Shown here: piece after piece, positions 33,328 to 42,308 of the stretch
How positions within the stretch are numbered: the stretch's first letter is position 1
Layout: every line of letters starts with the position of its first letter
NCBI GenBank assembly: GCA_050633205.1
Contig: JBOEGA010000020.1
Location: forward strand, 1 to 64,000
Direction of reading: 5' to 3'
From: CBDHHC01 sp050633205
Lineage (GTDB): Bacteria; Pseudomonadota; Alphaproteobacteria; Rhizobiales; CBDHHC01
DNA: 64,000 nucleotides
The notes under the pieces: generated by a model
What the model was told of the DNA's origin: nothing
Seen by the model: only the letters and a program-made list of their open reading frames with translations
The model's database searches: none
Program-made: the position numbers and the translations under genes

Positions 33328-33906
33328 TTATTTAGGCAATAGCACTGTATCAACTACGTGGATCACACCGTTAGACTGTTTAACGTCAGCGATCGTAACT
33401 TTGGAAATGCCACCTTGCTCATCTGTAAGAAAGATGCTGTCGCCTCTCAGAGATACAGTAAGAGTATCACCGGAAACTGTTTTTACCGGGTGTCTTCCGC
33501 CATCATCAGCAACCATTTGCTTGATTGCATCACTCAATGCATTAGCGCCTACAACATGGTATGTAAGGATTTTTACAAGCTTGGCTTTGTTTTCAGGCTT
33601 CAAAAGAGCTTCAACTGTACCTTTTGGAAGTTTGGCAAAAGCATCGTTAGTTGGAGCGAAAACCATGAAAGGACCTTTACCCTGCAAAGTCTTTACAAGG
33701 CCGGCTGCTTTAACAGCTGCAACCAAAGTAGTATGGTCTTTTGAGTTCACAGCGTTTTCAATGATGTTTTTTGATGGGAACATCGGTGCTCCACCAACTG
33801 TTACTGTTTTCTCAGCTGCGCTTGCAGTTGTAGCAGCTGTGAAGCTAAGTGAAGTACCTGCAAGACCAATTGCCAGTGCAGCGATTGCTAGTGTGCGAAT
33901 TTTCAT
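33328..33906 (-). CDS. Exported fasciclin (FAS1) domain protein
   Basis: 192 residues: signal peptide about 1-31 (ends A-S-A-A), then one FAS1 domain with T-L-V-A-A-V-K-A-A-G, F-M-V-F-A-P-T-N-D-A-F-A-K-L-P, L-T-Y-H-V-V, and the closing N-G-V-I-H-V-V-D-T-V-L-L-P-K. FAS1 domains mediate adhesion or anchor surface complexes; single-domain exported forms are often under ECF sigma control. Start at 33906 gives a clean signal peptide with GGAGA eight bases upstream; five extra codons are possible. A good ECF-like promoter motif lies upstream. Confidence 0.9.
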   Translation of the reverse strand: MKIRTLAIAALAIGLAGTSLSFTAATTASAAEKTVTVGGAPMFPSKNIIENAVNSKDHTTLVAAVKAAGLVKTLQGKGPFMVFAPTNDAFAKLPKGTVEALLKPENKAKLVKILTYHVVGANALSDAIKQMVADDGGRHPVKTVSGDTLTVSLRGDSIFLTDEQGGISKVTIADVKQSNGVIHVVDTVLLPK

Positions 33907-33964
33907 TAGTGAAATCTCCATCGTTGTGTTTTTTTACCCGGGGTAGTTGCCGGGCTTGATGGGA

Positions 33965-33992
33965 GTTACGCAGCGTTCGCAAAAAGGTTTCA
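33965..33992 (-). promoter_or_regulatory. Candidate ECF-sigma promoter of the fasciclin-msrB genes
   Basis: On the minus strand TGAAAC (33992-33987) and CGTAAC (33970-33965) are separated by 16 nt. This matches the AAC / CGT layout common for ECF sigma promoters, 58 nt upstream of the fasciclin start. The divergently encoded sigma factor at 34116 is the natural candidate. Confidence 0.45.
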
Positions 33993-34115
33993 AAAAAATC
34001 TGTTATTAAGCATATGTATTTGTTACTAGTGCATATTGCTCTGGTAGAAAGGGCTGGGGTTTTACCCCTGATCTTATTATAGTTGTCCTACATTTAGGTG
34101 GTAGAGAATTAATAA

Positions 34116-34676
34116 ATGGAAAATGTTCCGGCCAATGTGGATCTGAGTTTTCTCGTTATACGTGTAGGGAAAGGGGACAGATCCGCCTTTGCAAATCTGT
34201 ATGACCGCACAAGCGCGAAACTTTTCGGCGTAATCTGTCGTATCTTGAAAAAGCGTGAACTGGCGGAGGAAGCTTTGCAGGATACTTATGTCAAAATATG
34301 GGAGCAGGCGGGTCGTTTTGATCCCTCTTTGGCATCACCAATAACCTGGATGGCTACCATAGCCCGCAACCGCGCTATAGATATAGGACGCCAAAGGCAG
34401 GAAAAAATATCAGCAACTGCCGAGGAAATAGATGAAGATCTGCCTTCTGGAGTTGCCGATCCTTTGTCGTCCGCCCTGCAGAATGATGAAATGCGTAGAT
34501 TAACAGGTTGTTTAGGAGAATTAACCGAAGATAAACGCGATATGATTGTACTGGCCTATTATGAAGGCTGGAGCAGGGAGGAATTGGGTAGCAAATTCGA
34601 GAAGCCGGTGAATACAATAAAAACAATACTTAGACGGAGCCTGGCGTTGTTAAAGGAGTGTCTCAATGGCCGTTGA
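34116..34676 (+). CDS. ECF sigma factor (SigK/RpoE-like)
   Basis: 186 residues with sigma region 2 (F-A-N-L-Y-D-R-T, A-E-E-A-L-Q-D-T-Y-V-K-I-W, W-M-A-T-I-A-R-N-R-A-I-D) and region 4 (L-T-E-D-K-R-D-M-I-V-L-A-Y-Y-E-G-W-S-R-E-E-L). The C-x-G-E-L linker fits the group paired with RskA anti-sigma factors. It overlaps the anti-sigma gene by 11 bases, and diverges from the fasciclin/msrB pair that it probably controls. The ribosome-binding site is not ideal (AGGTGG is 13 bases away). Confidence 0.92.
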   Translation: MENVPANVDLSFLVIRVGKGDRSAFANLYDRTSAKLFGVICRILKKRELAEEALQDTYVKIWEQAGRFDPSLASPITWMATIARNRAIDIGRQRQEKISATAEEIDEDLPSGVADPLSSALQNDEMRRLTGCLGELTEDKRDMIVLAYYEGWSREELGSKFEKPVNTIKTILRRSLALLKECLNGR

Positions 34677-35400
34677 CACAGAAAATGATCGCGAAGGTCT
34701 CGCCGCTGAGTATGCGTTGGGGACGCTGAACCCCGCTGAAAAAAGAGAAGCAGAGCGTCTGATAGAAGCGGATACTTCTTTTGCACAGTTGGCATGGCGC
34801 TGGCAGCACCAGTTATCACCGATGCTGGATGCAATTCCTCCAATAGCACCGCCTCCAGGGGCATTTGAAGAAATTATGCGGGAAATCGGAGACAGGCCGC
34901 AACCGCAGACTTATGATTTCAGTAATGTTGATACATTGTCACGGACTGTTCGCTTCTGGAAACGCACAGCAATTGCTGCAAGTTTCATAGTTGTTGCCCT
35001 TGCATCCACTATTGTTGGGCGCGAGTTAACAAGACCGGCAGAAACTGGCGGCAGCTTCGTTGCTGTCCTTGAAGGTGGTAACAGAACCCCTGCATTCGTT
35101 GCTTCAGTTGATCTTAAGAAGAAAGTTGTGCACGTCGTACAGCTTGCAAACGCACCTGAGCAAAACCACAGTTACGAACTTTGGGCTGTAGGCGGAAACC
35201 GTGCAGCACCGGAATCTCTGGGTGTTGTTGATGATGGGCAGAATATTGCAGCAACGCGACTGGGAGATTTACAACCCGCAGTGCTGACCAATACAACATT
35301 CGCTATCAGCCTGGAGCCTAAAGGTGGCTCGCCAAACGGCAAGCCAACTACGGTATTGTTTACAGGAAAGCTTGTTCCTCTTAGAAAAGACGACAAGTAG
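34666..35400 (+). CDS. RskA-type membrane anti-sigma factor
   Basis: 244 residues: N-terminal anti-sigma domain (A-A-E-Y-A-L-G-T-L, A-E-R-L-I-E-A-D, W-R-W-Q-H-Q-L-S-P) in the cytoplasm, one membrane helix near 104-122 (A-I-A-A-S-F-I-V-V-A-L-A), and a periplasmic RskA domain with S-Y-E-L-W-A-V-G-G and L-E-P-K-G-G-S-P-N. It holds the upstream sigma factor inactive until a periplasmic signal triggers release. Gene overlap with the sigma gene keeps the two in balance. Confidence 0.92.
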   Translation: MAVDTENDREGLAAEYALGTLNPAEKREAERLIEADTSFAQLAWRWQHQLSPMLDAIPPIAPPPGAFEEIMREIGDRPQPQTYDFSNVDTLSRTVRFWKRTAIAASFIVVALASTIVGRELTRPAETGGSFVAVLEGGNRTPAFVASVDLKKKVVHVVQLANAPEQNHSYELWAVGGNRAAPESLGVVDDGQNIAATRLGDLQPAVLTNTTFAISLEPKGGSPNGKPTTVLFTGKLVPLRKDDK

Positions 35401-35410
35401 AAAAAAAACA

Positions 35411-35439
35411 GAGGAAGGTTAAAAACTTTAATCTTCCTC
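35411..35439 (-). terminator. Intrinsic terminator overlapping the end of the PdeM-like gene
   Basis: GAGGAAGGTTAAA / TTTAATCTTCCTC, 13 bp including one G-U pair, 3-nt loop, followed on the minus strand by TG and eight T. It includes the stop codon of the minus-strand gene and separates it from the convergent anti-sigma gene. Confidence 0.85.
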
Positions 35440-36156
35440 AAGCAGCCTGGCAGCAACCGGGTGCACATCATTGGTTCCGAGAATCCAGACATAAAGTTTG
35501 CCAGCAGCAAACATCGGATCAAACTCTCTTCCCAGTATATTATTACCAGCTCCGCAATCTGCCAGTGTCGGCATAATCAGACGGGCATTACTGGATATAA
35601 AGCATCTCTGTCCCATCATCCTGTCACCATTCTTCTGCCTCGCAATCGGGTTCATAAAACCCGCAATTTCGTTAGCAATAGGTGCTCTGGTGGGTTTATG
35701 TCTGAAGGTAATACCGTTCAGGGAGAAATGATCAGCCACTGTTGAACCAAGCTCACCAAAAAAGTCTGGTGCTTTTTCTGACATCACCCAGTAGCAGCAA
35801 TAATATTTTTGCAGCTCGGAGATGCGTTGCAGGTTTTCATCATCCAGCTTCTGATCTGCCTTAAACCCTTTTGCAGCCCCGCCAAGAATAATAATGCGTT
35901 TGGCGTCATAATGTTGTGCCAGATCATGAATACGAATGAGTGTGGCACGTGTTTCGTGGGTATAAATAGAAATAGATGGATAGGAAATTTGCTCATCACT
36001 TTTAAGATGAGGGTCTGAAACTATTAATGTCTGTTCGGCAGGCCAGTATAGAGCGCCTGCAGTATCAGCAATAAAGGACTTTCCACACAGCAATATACGC
36101 GTGTTTGAGTTCTGCCATGAATTTGTTTTATCGAATTGCAAACCGTTTAAACTCAT
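35428..36156 (-). CDS. PdeM-like metallophosphoesterase paralogue, catalytic residues lost
   Basis: 242 residues aligning along their length with the ligase-associated DNA-repair endonuclease PdeM. The first metal motif survives as D-P-H (Asp48, His50). The usual G-D is G-G (92-93), the usual G-N-H-D position reads V-M-S-E-K, and the usual G-H-x-H-P reads G-F-M-N-P (166-170). The family's R-C-F-I and N-x-x-G-R-E-F-D segments near the end are kept. So the fold is probably present without a working dimetal centre. No ligase or helicase of that pathway is adjacent. Either a pseudoenzyme with a binding role or a diverged branch. Confidence 0.65.
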   Translation of the reverse strand: MSLNGLQFDKTNSWQNSNTRILLCGKSFIADTAGALYWPAEQTLIVSDPHLKSDEQISYPSISIYTHETRATLIRIHDLAQHYDAKRIIILGGAAKGFKADQKLDDENLQRISELQKYYCCYWVMSEKAPDFFGELGSTVADHFSLNGITFRHKPTRAPIANEIAGFMNPIARQKNGDRMMGQRCFISSNARLIMPTLADCGAGNNILGREFDPMFAAGKLYVWILGTNDVHPVAARLLEED

Positions 36157-36373
36157 ATTCCCACCTCCATCGAAGATGATCTTGAGCCTTCATTTGTTAA
36201 AATGTGGTAAATATCAAGTTATGAAAAAAAGTAAAGATTTATCTGTAAATCACTGATCTATTACAGTGTTTATGGTTAAGTACAACTAATTGCTATAGCC
36301 TTGCTGAGTGATATTGATACATTTTGATTTGTTTATTTCTGGTATCGCACATGAATAATGAGGTTTACTGACA

Positions 36374-37258
36374 ATGAAAAACGATAAAAATCTGAATATT
36401 CTTCTCTACGCAGCAGTTGGAGATGCATGGGGAGCGTGCTTTGAATATGCACCGAAAACAATAATTGAACAGAAAAACGGAACATGGGAATATTTCTCCC
36501 ACCATAAGCACGATATTGGCAATGGCAGATATACAGATGACCTGCAAATGCACCTGGCTGTTGCAGAAGCACTGGTCTCAGATAAAAGCCTGACCGCCGA
36601 CAGATTTACTGAACTGTTCGTACATGCGTTTAAAAGAGACCCCAGAGAAGGGTATGCAGGCAGGTTTTACGAGTTTCTCCAGGCGGTAGAAAATGCAGAG
36701 GACTTTACCAGCAGGATCATCAATAACAGTGAGAAAAGTGGAGGTGCCATGCGTGCCCCATGTATCGGCATTTTGTCAGATCATGAAGACGTCATGAGAA
36801 TATCAGGAACTCAGGCAGGTGTAACCCATAACACGGTCGCGGGAATAGCAGCAGCACAGGCTGCATCACTGATGTTACATTTCCTGCTGTATGATAAAGC
36901 AGACAGATCTCAACTCCCGGAAATGCTGAACTCCCATATACCGGTAGTGAACTGGTCAGATTATCCGGAAAAGAAAATTGGGCATCTGGGCATTGATAGT
37001 GTGAAGGCAGCTTTGAGAGCCATCGTTACCGAAAACTCTCTGACTGATATATTAACTGCTATAATACGGTGCGGAGGTGATACTGATACCGCTGCAACCA
37101 TAGCAATGGCCGTTGGAAGCTGCGCCAAAGATATTGACCAGACCATACCGGATACATTACTGGATGATATGGAAGATGGAGCATACGGGAGAACATATAT
37201 CATGGAAATGGATAGGAAACTGACAGAATTTGCTCGTAAACAGGGTGCTCCTGTTTGA
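36374..37258 (+). CDS. ADP-ribosylglycohydrolase family protein
   Basis: 294 residues with the di-Mg2+ site motifs of the DraG/ARH family: G-D-A-W-G near 17, Y-T-D-D near 52-56, G-G-A-M-R-A near 123, and G-G-D-T-D-T-A-A near 237. The enzyme removes ADP-ribose from arginine or other acceptors. There is no dinitrogenase reductase gene or ADP-ribosyltransferase nearby, so the target is unknown. Its stop overlaps the TTG start of the next gene (TTGA). Confidence 0.88.
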   Translation: MKNDKNLNILLYAAVGDAWGACFEYAPKTIIEQKNGTWEYFSHHKHDIGNGRYTDDLQMHLAVAEALVSDKSLTADRFTELFVHAFKRDPREGYAGRFYEFLQAVENAEDFTSRIINNSEKSGGAMRAPCIGILSDHEDVMRISGTQAGVTHNTVAGIAAAQAASLMLHFLLYDKADRSQLPEMLNSHIPVVNWSDYPEKKIGHLGIDSVKAALRAIVTENSLTDILTAIIRCGGDTDTAATIAMAVGSCAKDIDQTIPDTLLDDMEDGAYGRTYIMEMDRKLTEFARKQGAPV

Positions 37259-38583
37259 CGATATCATCCATAACAAACAAAAATATTCTTTTTGTTGCAG
37301 TCCCCATCATGTTCTCCAATATCACAACACCATTGATTGGTGTTGTTGATATGGCCGTCGTGGGCCAGTCTGCCGACCCTCATTTAATTGGTGCCGTCGC
37401 AATCGGCGCCCAGATCTTTACAATGATATTCTGGGCATTTGGTTTCCTTCGCATGGGAACAACAGGCTTTACAGCCCAGGCCGATGGTAAAGGGGATAAG
37501 ATTGAAGTTTTCGCAATATTAATGCGGGCCCTGATCATTGCGGCAAGTGCCGGACTTCTCATATGGGTATTACAATGGCCGCTGTCGCAAATATCTTTCT
37601 ATCTGATACCCGGTTCTGATCTGGTCGAAAATGCTGCAAAGACCTATTTCGATATCCGCGTCTGGAGTGCACCTGCAACCCTTGCAAATTATGCCATACT
37701 GGGTTGGTTTATCGGTCTGGGCAGAGCAGATATCGCTCTGGCTCTGCAACTGTTATTAAATGGTCTGAATATCGCCTTTGATGCCTGGTTTGTGCTGGGC
37801 TTTGACTGGGGGGTAACCGGTGTAGCCTACGGCACATTGCTTTCAGAAGTAATTGCAGTTGCCGCCGGACTGCTGGTTAGCTATCTGATAATAAGTCAGA
37901 AAAACCTGTCCGGCCTATGGGAGAGAGTCGTCAGCATAAAAGAAATGACACGAATGCTTGTTCTCAATAGCGACATCATGATCCGCACACTTTGTCTGCT
38001 GCTGGCCTTTGTCTTTTTAACCGCACAAAGTGCAGGCGTTGATGATAATACACTGGCTGCCAATTCCGTTTTATTAGGTCTGTTGAGTATTTCAGCATAT
38101 TTTCTTGATGGCTTTGCCTATGCTGCTGAGCGCTTTGTTGGCCATTCAATAGGGGCGGGAAATAGAAAACAGTTTCGTCAGGCCATCATACTGTCAAGCC
38201 AGTGGGCTGTATTTATTTCTGTTCTGGTCTCTTTAACATTTGCTATCTTTGGCAAGCAGATAATAGCTGCAATTACCCCTGCCCAGAATGTCAGGGACAT
38301 AGCAGAAACCTATCTGATATGGGCTGCAATGGCTCCGGTAGTCGGAGTCGCCTGCTTTCAACTGGATGGTATATTTATCGGTGCAACCCGGACCAAAGAT
38401 ATGCGGAATATGATGCTCCTCAGCCTGGGCATCTATTTTATAAGCTGGTATTTACTGGAACCAGTCTATGGCAATCATGGTCTCTGGGCAGCATTTATGC
38501 TTTTCTTTGTGGCAAGAGCCGTAACTTTGGCCTGGCGCTTGCCAGCGTTAGAGACAAGTTTAAGGTTTCGAACTGATAGCTAG
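37255..38583 (+). CDS. MATE family efflux protein (DinF-like)
   Basis: 442 residues, about 12 membrane helices. MATE features include P-I-M-F-S-N-I-T-T-P-L-I-G-V-V-D near 17-32, G-F-L-R-M-G-T-T-G-F-T-A-Q-A near 63, and a repeated second half. The closest group by pattern is DinF. It exports small molecules by H+ or Na+ antiport. The start is a TTG overlapping the previous stop by four bases, with no start closer to the first helix, so translation is coupled to the ADP-ribosylglycohydrolase. Confidence 0.9.
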   Translation: MTISSITNKNILFVAVPIMFSNITTPLIGVVDMAVVGQSADPHLIGAVAIGAQIFTMIFWAFGFLRMGTTGFTAQADGKGDKIEVFAILMRALIIAASAGLLIWVLQWPLSQISFYLIPGSDLVENAAKTYFDIRVWSAPATLANYAILGWFIGLGRADIALALQLLLNGLNIAFDAWFVLGFDWGVTGVAYGTLLSEVIAVAAGLLVSYLIISQKNLSGLWERVVSIKEMTRMLVLNSDIMIRTLCLLLAFVFLTAQSAGVDDNTLAANSVLLGLLSISAYFLDGFAYAAERFVGHSIGAGNRKQFRQAIILSSQWAVFISVLVSLTFAIFGKQIIAAITPAQNVRDIAETYLIWAAMAPVVGVACFQLDGIFIGATRTKDMRNMMLLSLGIYFISWYLLEPVYGNHGLWAAFMLFFVARAVTLAWRLPALETSLRFRTDS

Positions 38584-38590
38584 TCAGGTT

Positions 38591-38935
38591 CTAGAGAATA
38601 TCCAGGACTTTCTCAGGGGGGCGGCCAATAGCTGCTTTTTCACCATTAACAACGATAGGGCGTTCCATCAGGTTAGGATGGTGAACGATTGCATTAAGTA
38701 GCGCAGTGTCGTCAAGGCTTTCATCGCCCAGCTCAAGTTCTTTATAAATAGCCTCGTTCTTACGCATGATATCTCTGGCTGAAACATCAAGCATAAGTAG
38801 AATATCGGTCAATTCATCCACACTTGGCGGATTTTCAAGATATTCAATGACTTCAGGCTCAATGTCCTTGCTCTGCAGCAGTTTCAAAGTCGCCTTCGAC
38901 TTTGTACATCTTGGATTATGGTAAATAGTAACCAT
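38591..38935 (-). CDS. arsC: Arsenate reductase-like protein (ArsC/Spx family)
   Basis: 114 residues: thioredoxin-like fold with H-N-P-R-C-T-K-S-K (catalytic Cys10), R-P-I-V-V near 93 and G-R-P-P-E-K-V near 106, the arginines that bind arsenate in the glutaredoxin-coupled ArsC family. No other ars gene is near, and orphan copies may have another redox role. Start set at 38935 by AGGTG five bases upstream. Convergent with the MATE gene, 7 nt apart. Confidence 0.88.
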   Translation of the reverse strand: MVTIYHNPRCTKSKATLKLLQSKDIEPEVIEYLENPPSVDELTDILLMLDVSARDIMRKNEAIYKELELGDESLDDTALLNAIVHHPNLMERPIVVNGEKAAIGRPPEKVLDIL

Positions 38936-39095
38936 TTTGGCACCTGTTATTATTCTGAGACCAATCCTCACGGGAACCCATCCCGCACAACCAGCCCCCC
39001 TGAAAACGGAGGTTATAAGGCTGTTCGCTATGAAAATTGGGCAAATTCTAGTTAATTCGGCTGTGTAAATAAGGGATCATCTGGGCAATATCAAG

Positions 39096-40199
39096 TTATT
39101 GCTCCATGGCTTCCTGCGGGTCTTTGACCCATAGCTCCGCATTTGACCCTGTAATCTCTGATATAGTGTTTAAACCATTTTCTTCCATATAGTCGATAAG
39201 ATAACGTTTTATCTTTCGAACTAGACCCGGGCCTTTATAGACCAAACCGGTATAAATTTGAAGCAGAGACGCTCCTGCCTCAAGTTTGGCAACTGCTGCC
39301 TCCCCTGAATCTATACCACCCACACCAATTAAAGGTATTCTTCCCTTGGTCAGGCAATATACTTTAGCCAGCATATGTGTGGCAATCTCAAACAGTGGAG
39401 CTCCTGAGATACCGCCAGCCTGTCCGGCAAGCCCGCCTTCCTGAACTCCGTCTCTGGAAATCGTCGTATTCGATATAATTATGCCATCAACCGCGTTCTC
39501 AACCAGGCAGTCCACAATAACAGGTAACTCATGATCGAGAAGGTCTGGTGCCAGTTTCACAAAAATTGGCCTCCAGGGGTGCCCTCCTGACATCATGGCA
39601 CTGCGGGTCTGCATAAACCATGATAACAGCTCATGTAAACGTTCAGGAGTCTGCAGATCTCTTAGCCCTGGCGTATTCGGAGAGGAAATATTGATTGTGA
39701 AATAATCAGCCAGATTACTGAAAAACTGCAACCCTTCAATATAGTCCTCATTCGGGTTCTGACTGTTTTTGTTTGCACCGATATTTATCCCGACTACACC
39801 TTTTCTTTCCAGATTATCAAGGCGGTCTTTCAGTGCAGTAAATCCGGCATTATTAAAGCCCATACGGTTCAATATAGCCTCATCCTGTGTCAGGCGAAAC
39901 AGTCGTGGTTTCGGATTGCCATCCTGAGGGTGGGGGGTAACTGTGCCAACTTCAGTAAAACCAAAGCCCAGATCAAGAACCTGATTGGGAACCCGTCCGT
40001 CTTTATCGAAGCCTGCGGCCATGCCAAGAGGGTTAGGAAAGCGCATGCCAAAAATTGTTTGCGCAAGTTTAGGGTCTTCGGGTTGTTTCTGTGAAAGGTA
40101 AATACCTTTCTCCAGTAACTGTAAGGTAAGCTCATGAGCTGCTTCAGGAGGTAACAGGCGCAGCATTCGTGGCGCTATATCAAAGAGTGTTAGGTACAT
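39096..40199 (-). CDS. pyrD: Dihydroorotate dehydrogenase (quinone), class 2
   Basis: 367 residues. N-terminal membrane-associating helices (about 1-45), then the FMN barrel: A-A-G-F-D-K-D-G near 60, N-R-M-G-F-N-N near 109, I-N-I-G-A-N-K near 138, N-I-S-S-P-N-T-P-G with the catalytic Ser, K-L-A-P-D, I-S-N-T-T, and the FMN-phosphate loop G-V-G-G-I. Fourth step of pyrimidine synthesis, electrons to quinone. The DUF952 gene is 26 nt upstream on the same strand, a linkage seen in many alphaproteobacteria. Confidence 0.95.
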   Translation of the reverse strand: MYLTLFDIAPRMLRLLPPEAAHELTLQLLEKGIYLSQKQPEDPKLAQTIFGMRFPNPLGMAAGFDKDGRVPNQVLDLGFGFTEVGTVTPHPQDGNPKPRLFRLTQDEAILNRMGFNNAGFTALKDRLDNLERKGVVGINIGANKNSQNPNEDYIEGLQFFSNLADYFTINISSPNTPGLRDLQTPERLHELLSWFMQTRSAMMSGGHPWRPIFVKLAPDLLDHELPVIVDCLVENAVDGIIISNTTISRDGVQEGGLAGQAGGISGAPLFEIATHMLAKVYCLTKGRIPLIGVGGIDSGEAAVAKLEAGASLLQIYTGLVYKGPGLVRKIKRYLIDYMEENGLNTISEITGSNAELWVKDPQEAMEQ

Positions 40200-40225
40200 T
40201 TAGGTAATCTCGGGAAGATTGGAGA

Positions 40226-40555
40226 TCAGGGTTTCTCACCCTCCAAAGCCCTGTCTACTGGCTTCACCCAAATAACCGCATCAAGCTGCAATTGTCCATA
40301 CAGATGTGGAAACAAATCCCCATCTCTTGATGCTTCATACTTAAGATGTTCTTTTATTTTAGCTTCATCAACAGCAATGAGCAGAAGGTCCTGCTGTCCT
40401 TTAAAATGTTTTTCCAGTGTTCCCGGAACCTGCTCCCAGGTGGATAAATGAATAAATCCATCCCGCTCGTCATCAGAAGAGCCTGTATAAACTTCTCTTT
40501 CTGCAGCTTTATCCCATTCACTTTGCGAACAGATTTTATAAATTATCTCGGTCAT
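40226..40555 (-). CDS. DUF952 family protein
   Basis: 109 residues with the family pattern I-Y-K-I-C, W-x-x-A, Y-x-G-S...D-G-F-I-H-L-S-T, L-L-I-A-V-D, L-K-Y-E, F-P-H-L-Y-G and a closing W-V-K-P-V. The fold is related to glutathione/ADP-ribosyl-binding small proteins; no activity is established. Start at 40555 is supported by GAGGA five bases upstream. Upstream of pyrD and probably cotranscribed. Confidence 0.9.
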   Translation of the reverse strand: MTEIIYKICSQSEWDKAAEREVYTGSSDDERDGFIHLSTWEQVPGTLEKHFKGQQDLLLIAVDEAKIKEHLKYEASRDGDLFPHLYGQLQLDAVIWVKPVDRALEGEKP

Positions 40556-40574
40556 TGAAATCCTCATATAAAAT

Positions 40575-40608
40575 AACACCGTTATTCCTGACATAGAATA
40601 ACGGTGTT
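40575..40608. terminator. Strong hairpin between VWA gene and DUF952 gene
   Basis: AACACCGTTATTC / GAATAACGGTGTT, a perfect 13-bp stem with an 8-nt loop. A T-rich run (TTTGTTTTT) follows on the plus strand and a weaker ATTTTAT on the minus. It ends transcription from the VWA gene on the minus strand and may block antisense reading. It is 20 nt before the DUF952 start. Confidence 0.75.
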
Positions 40609-40650
40609 TTTGTTTTTAAACTGAGATTTCTGCCAAAAACAATTTTATTT

Positions 40651-41979
40651 TTAGTATTTCTGCTGAGTTTTTCCCTGATGCTGTCTGGATCTCATAAGTT
40701 TTCTGGTAGCAGCCCAGTTATTACCATCCAGATTATCAGCCTCTTTTTCATTATCAGCAGACATTTTTTTCAGCTTTTGAGAACCATATTTATCTGCCGC
40801 AGATTTCAAATAAGCTGCATTGGAACTGAGAAGCCCACGTGCCTCTTCTACCTTACCTTCATCCCTGAGCTTAACAGCACGCTCATTTTCAATGACCGCT
40901 ATTTGTGTCGCAACAGAAGTCATCACTGACTTGTTAGCACTGGCTTCCCAGTCCTTTTTGTCCTCAACAAGCTTAACCTGAACCGTAGAATGGTCAGATT
41001 TCTGCTCTTTACTCTTCATATCAAGGTAACGGATCCTGACCTCGGCAAGCTCAAGCTCCTCCTCAGAGAAATCCTCAGGTGCCTCAACTTCAAGAATAAC
41101 TTCCTTCTGCTGTGAGCCATAGATCTGGTTCAGCCGGATACGAACACGGTTTTCATCAATTGTAACCTCTCTTCCCAGAGAGCGGAGTGGAATAACTCTG
41201 TTATGCAGGATCACTTCAATTTCCACATCCTGCGCAACAACTGATAATACATCTCCAAATTCATTATTAAATACAGCAACCAGATCATCCGCATTTTTAA
41301 CAAATGCATGATTTCCGTCACTGTTAAATGCCAGCTTGGCCATCAGGTCTTCATTATACCCGAGCCCAAGGCCGATAGTCGTAATAGCAATACCGTCCTT
41401 AGCTGCTTTTCTTCCCAGCTCGGCAACCACATCAGGCTTGCTCGGGCCAACATTAGCCAGCCCGTCAGAAATCAGAATAACCCGGTTGACCTTGTTTTTA
41501 TCCAGAAACTTACTAACTTCACGAATGCCGGTCTGCGTTCCTGCATATAGTGCAGTTGAACCACCCGGACGTATTTTCTCTATTCTCTCACTGATATAAT
41601 CGCTGTCACCAACCTTGGTAGCCGGCACAATAACTTTAACCTGAGTGTCATAGGTAACGACAGATACGATATCTTCCGGCGAAAGCCGCCCGACTGCCAT
41701 AATCGCGGCATCTTTGGCCCGTTCCATCTTGGCCCCTCCCATAGAGCCGGATTTATCAATAACTATGGTAATATTAACCGGAGGACGGTCTTCTGTCGTC
41801 GCAGGTTTCTCCCCCTCAAGGTGAATACGGATATAGGCTTTCTGCTTTTGATTTTTGAGAAGAACAGAATGTCCAGGCTCAGCTTTTACTTTAACTGTAG
41901 CCTGAGCTGAAATAGAAAAAAGTGGTGTCGCCAGTGCAAGCACACCCCAATAGGCAAAAAGAAATTTTGTAAACTGCAT
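40651..41979 (-). CDS. Exported von Willebrand factor A domain protein
   Basis: 442 residues: signal peptide about 1-27 (A-Q-A), a short strand-rich segment, a VWA domain from about 68 with intact metal site D-K-S-G-S-M-G-G, T (S-x-V-x-Y-D-T) and I-S-D-G-L-A-N, then a beta-rich domain (about 250-340) and a helical, charged C-terminus with A-A-Y-L-K-S-A-A-D-K-Y-G. Resembles YfbK-like proteins. Likely a periplasmic or surface protein-interaction module. Stands alone. Confidence 0.88.
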   Translation of the reverse strand: MQFTKFLFAYWGVLALATPLFSISAQATVKVKAEPGHSVLLKNQKQKAYIRIHLEGEKPATTEDRPPVNITIVIDKSGSMGGAKMERAKDAAIMAVGRLSPEDIVSVVTYDTQVKVIVPATKVGDSDYISERIEKIRPGGSTALYAGTQTGIREVSKFLDKNKVNRVILISDGLANVGPSKPDVVAELGRKAAKDGIAITTIGLGLGYNEDLMAKLAFNSDGNHAFVKNADDLVAVFNNEFGDVLSVVAQDVEIEVILHNRVIPLRSLGREVTIDENRVRIRLNQIYGSQQKEVILEVEAPEDFSEEELELAEVRIRYLDMKSKEQKSDHSTVQVKLVEDKKDWEASANKSVMTSVATQIAVIENERAVKLRDEGKVEEARGLLSSNAAYLKSAADKYGSQKLKKMSADNEKEADNLDGNNWAATRKLMRSRQHQGKTQQKY

Positions 41980-42308
41980 GCGTAACGCTCCCTTATGTCA
42001 GGCATGACCAACAAGAAAATCAAAATACGTCATTGATTGATCCCTATAGATAGTAACAATTTAAGGCAAAAACAGTTCTTTCCCTTGAGAACCTGTAAGC
42101 CAGTTCATCATGTATTAGTCGGTGTGACAGGAAATATTTGAAAATATTGGAAAAAATTAACCATATTGCTTCTTACTAAAAGAAGACAGAAAACATTGTC
42201 TTGTTTATAGAATTTTAAAGTAACAGTCCGATAAAGCTCTGGTGGAATAGTTGTATGTAGGTTGTGAATACTCTCAACCTTGAGTTTTAAGAGTGGTAGG
42301 TTATGTAA
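41980..42308. other. Divergent intergenic region, 329 nt
   Basis: Promoter region for the leftward VWA gene and the rightward chemoreceptor-like gene. AT-rich. Small dyads only (CTTCTT-actaa-AAGAAG near 42170). No coding frame. Confidence 0.5.
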
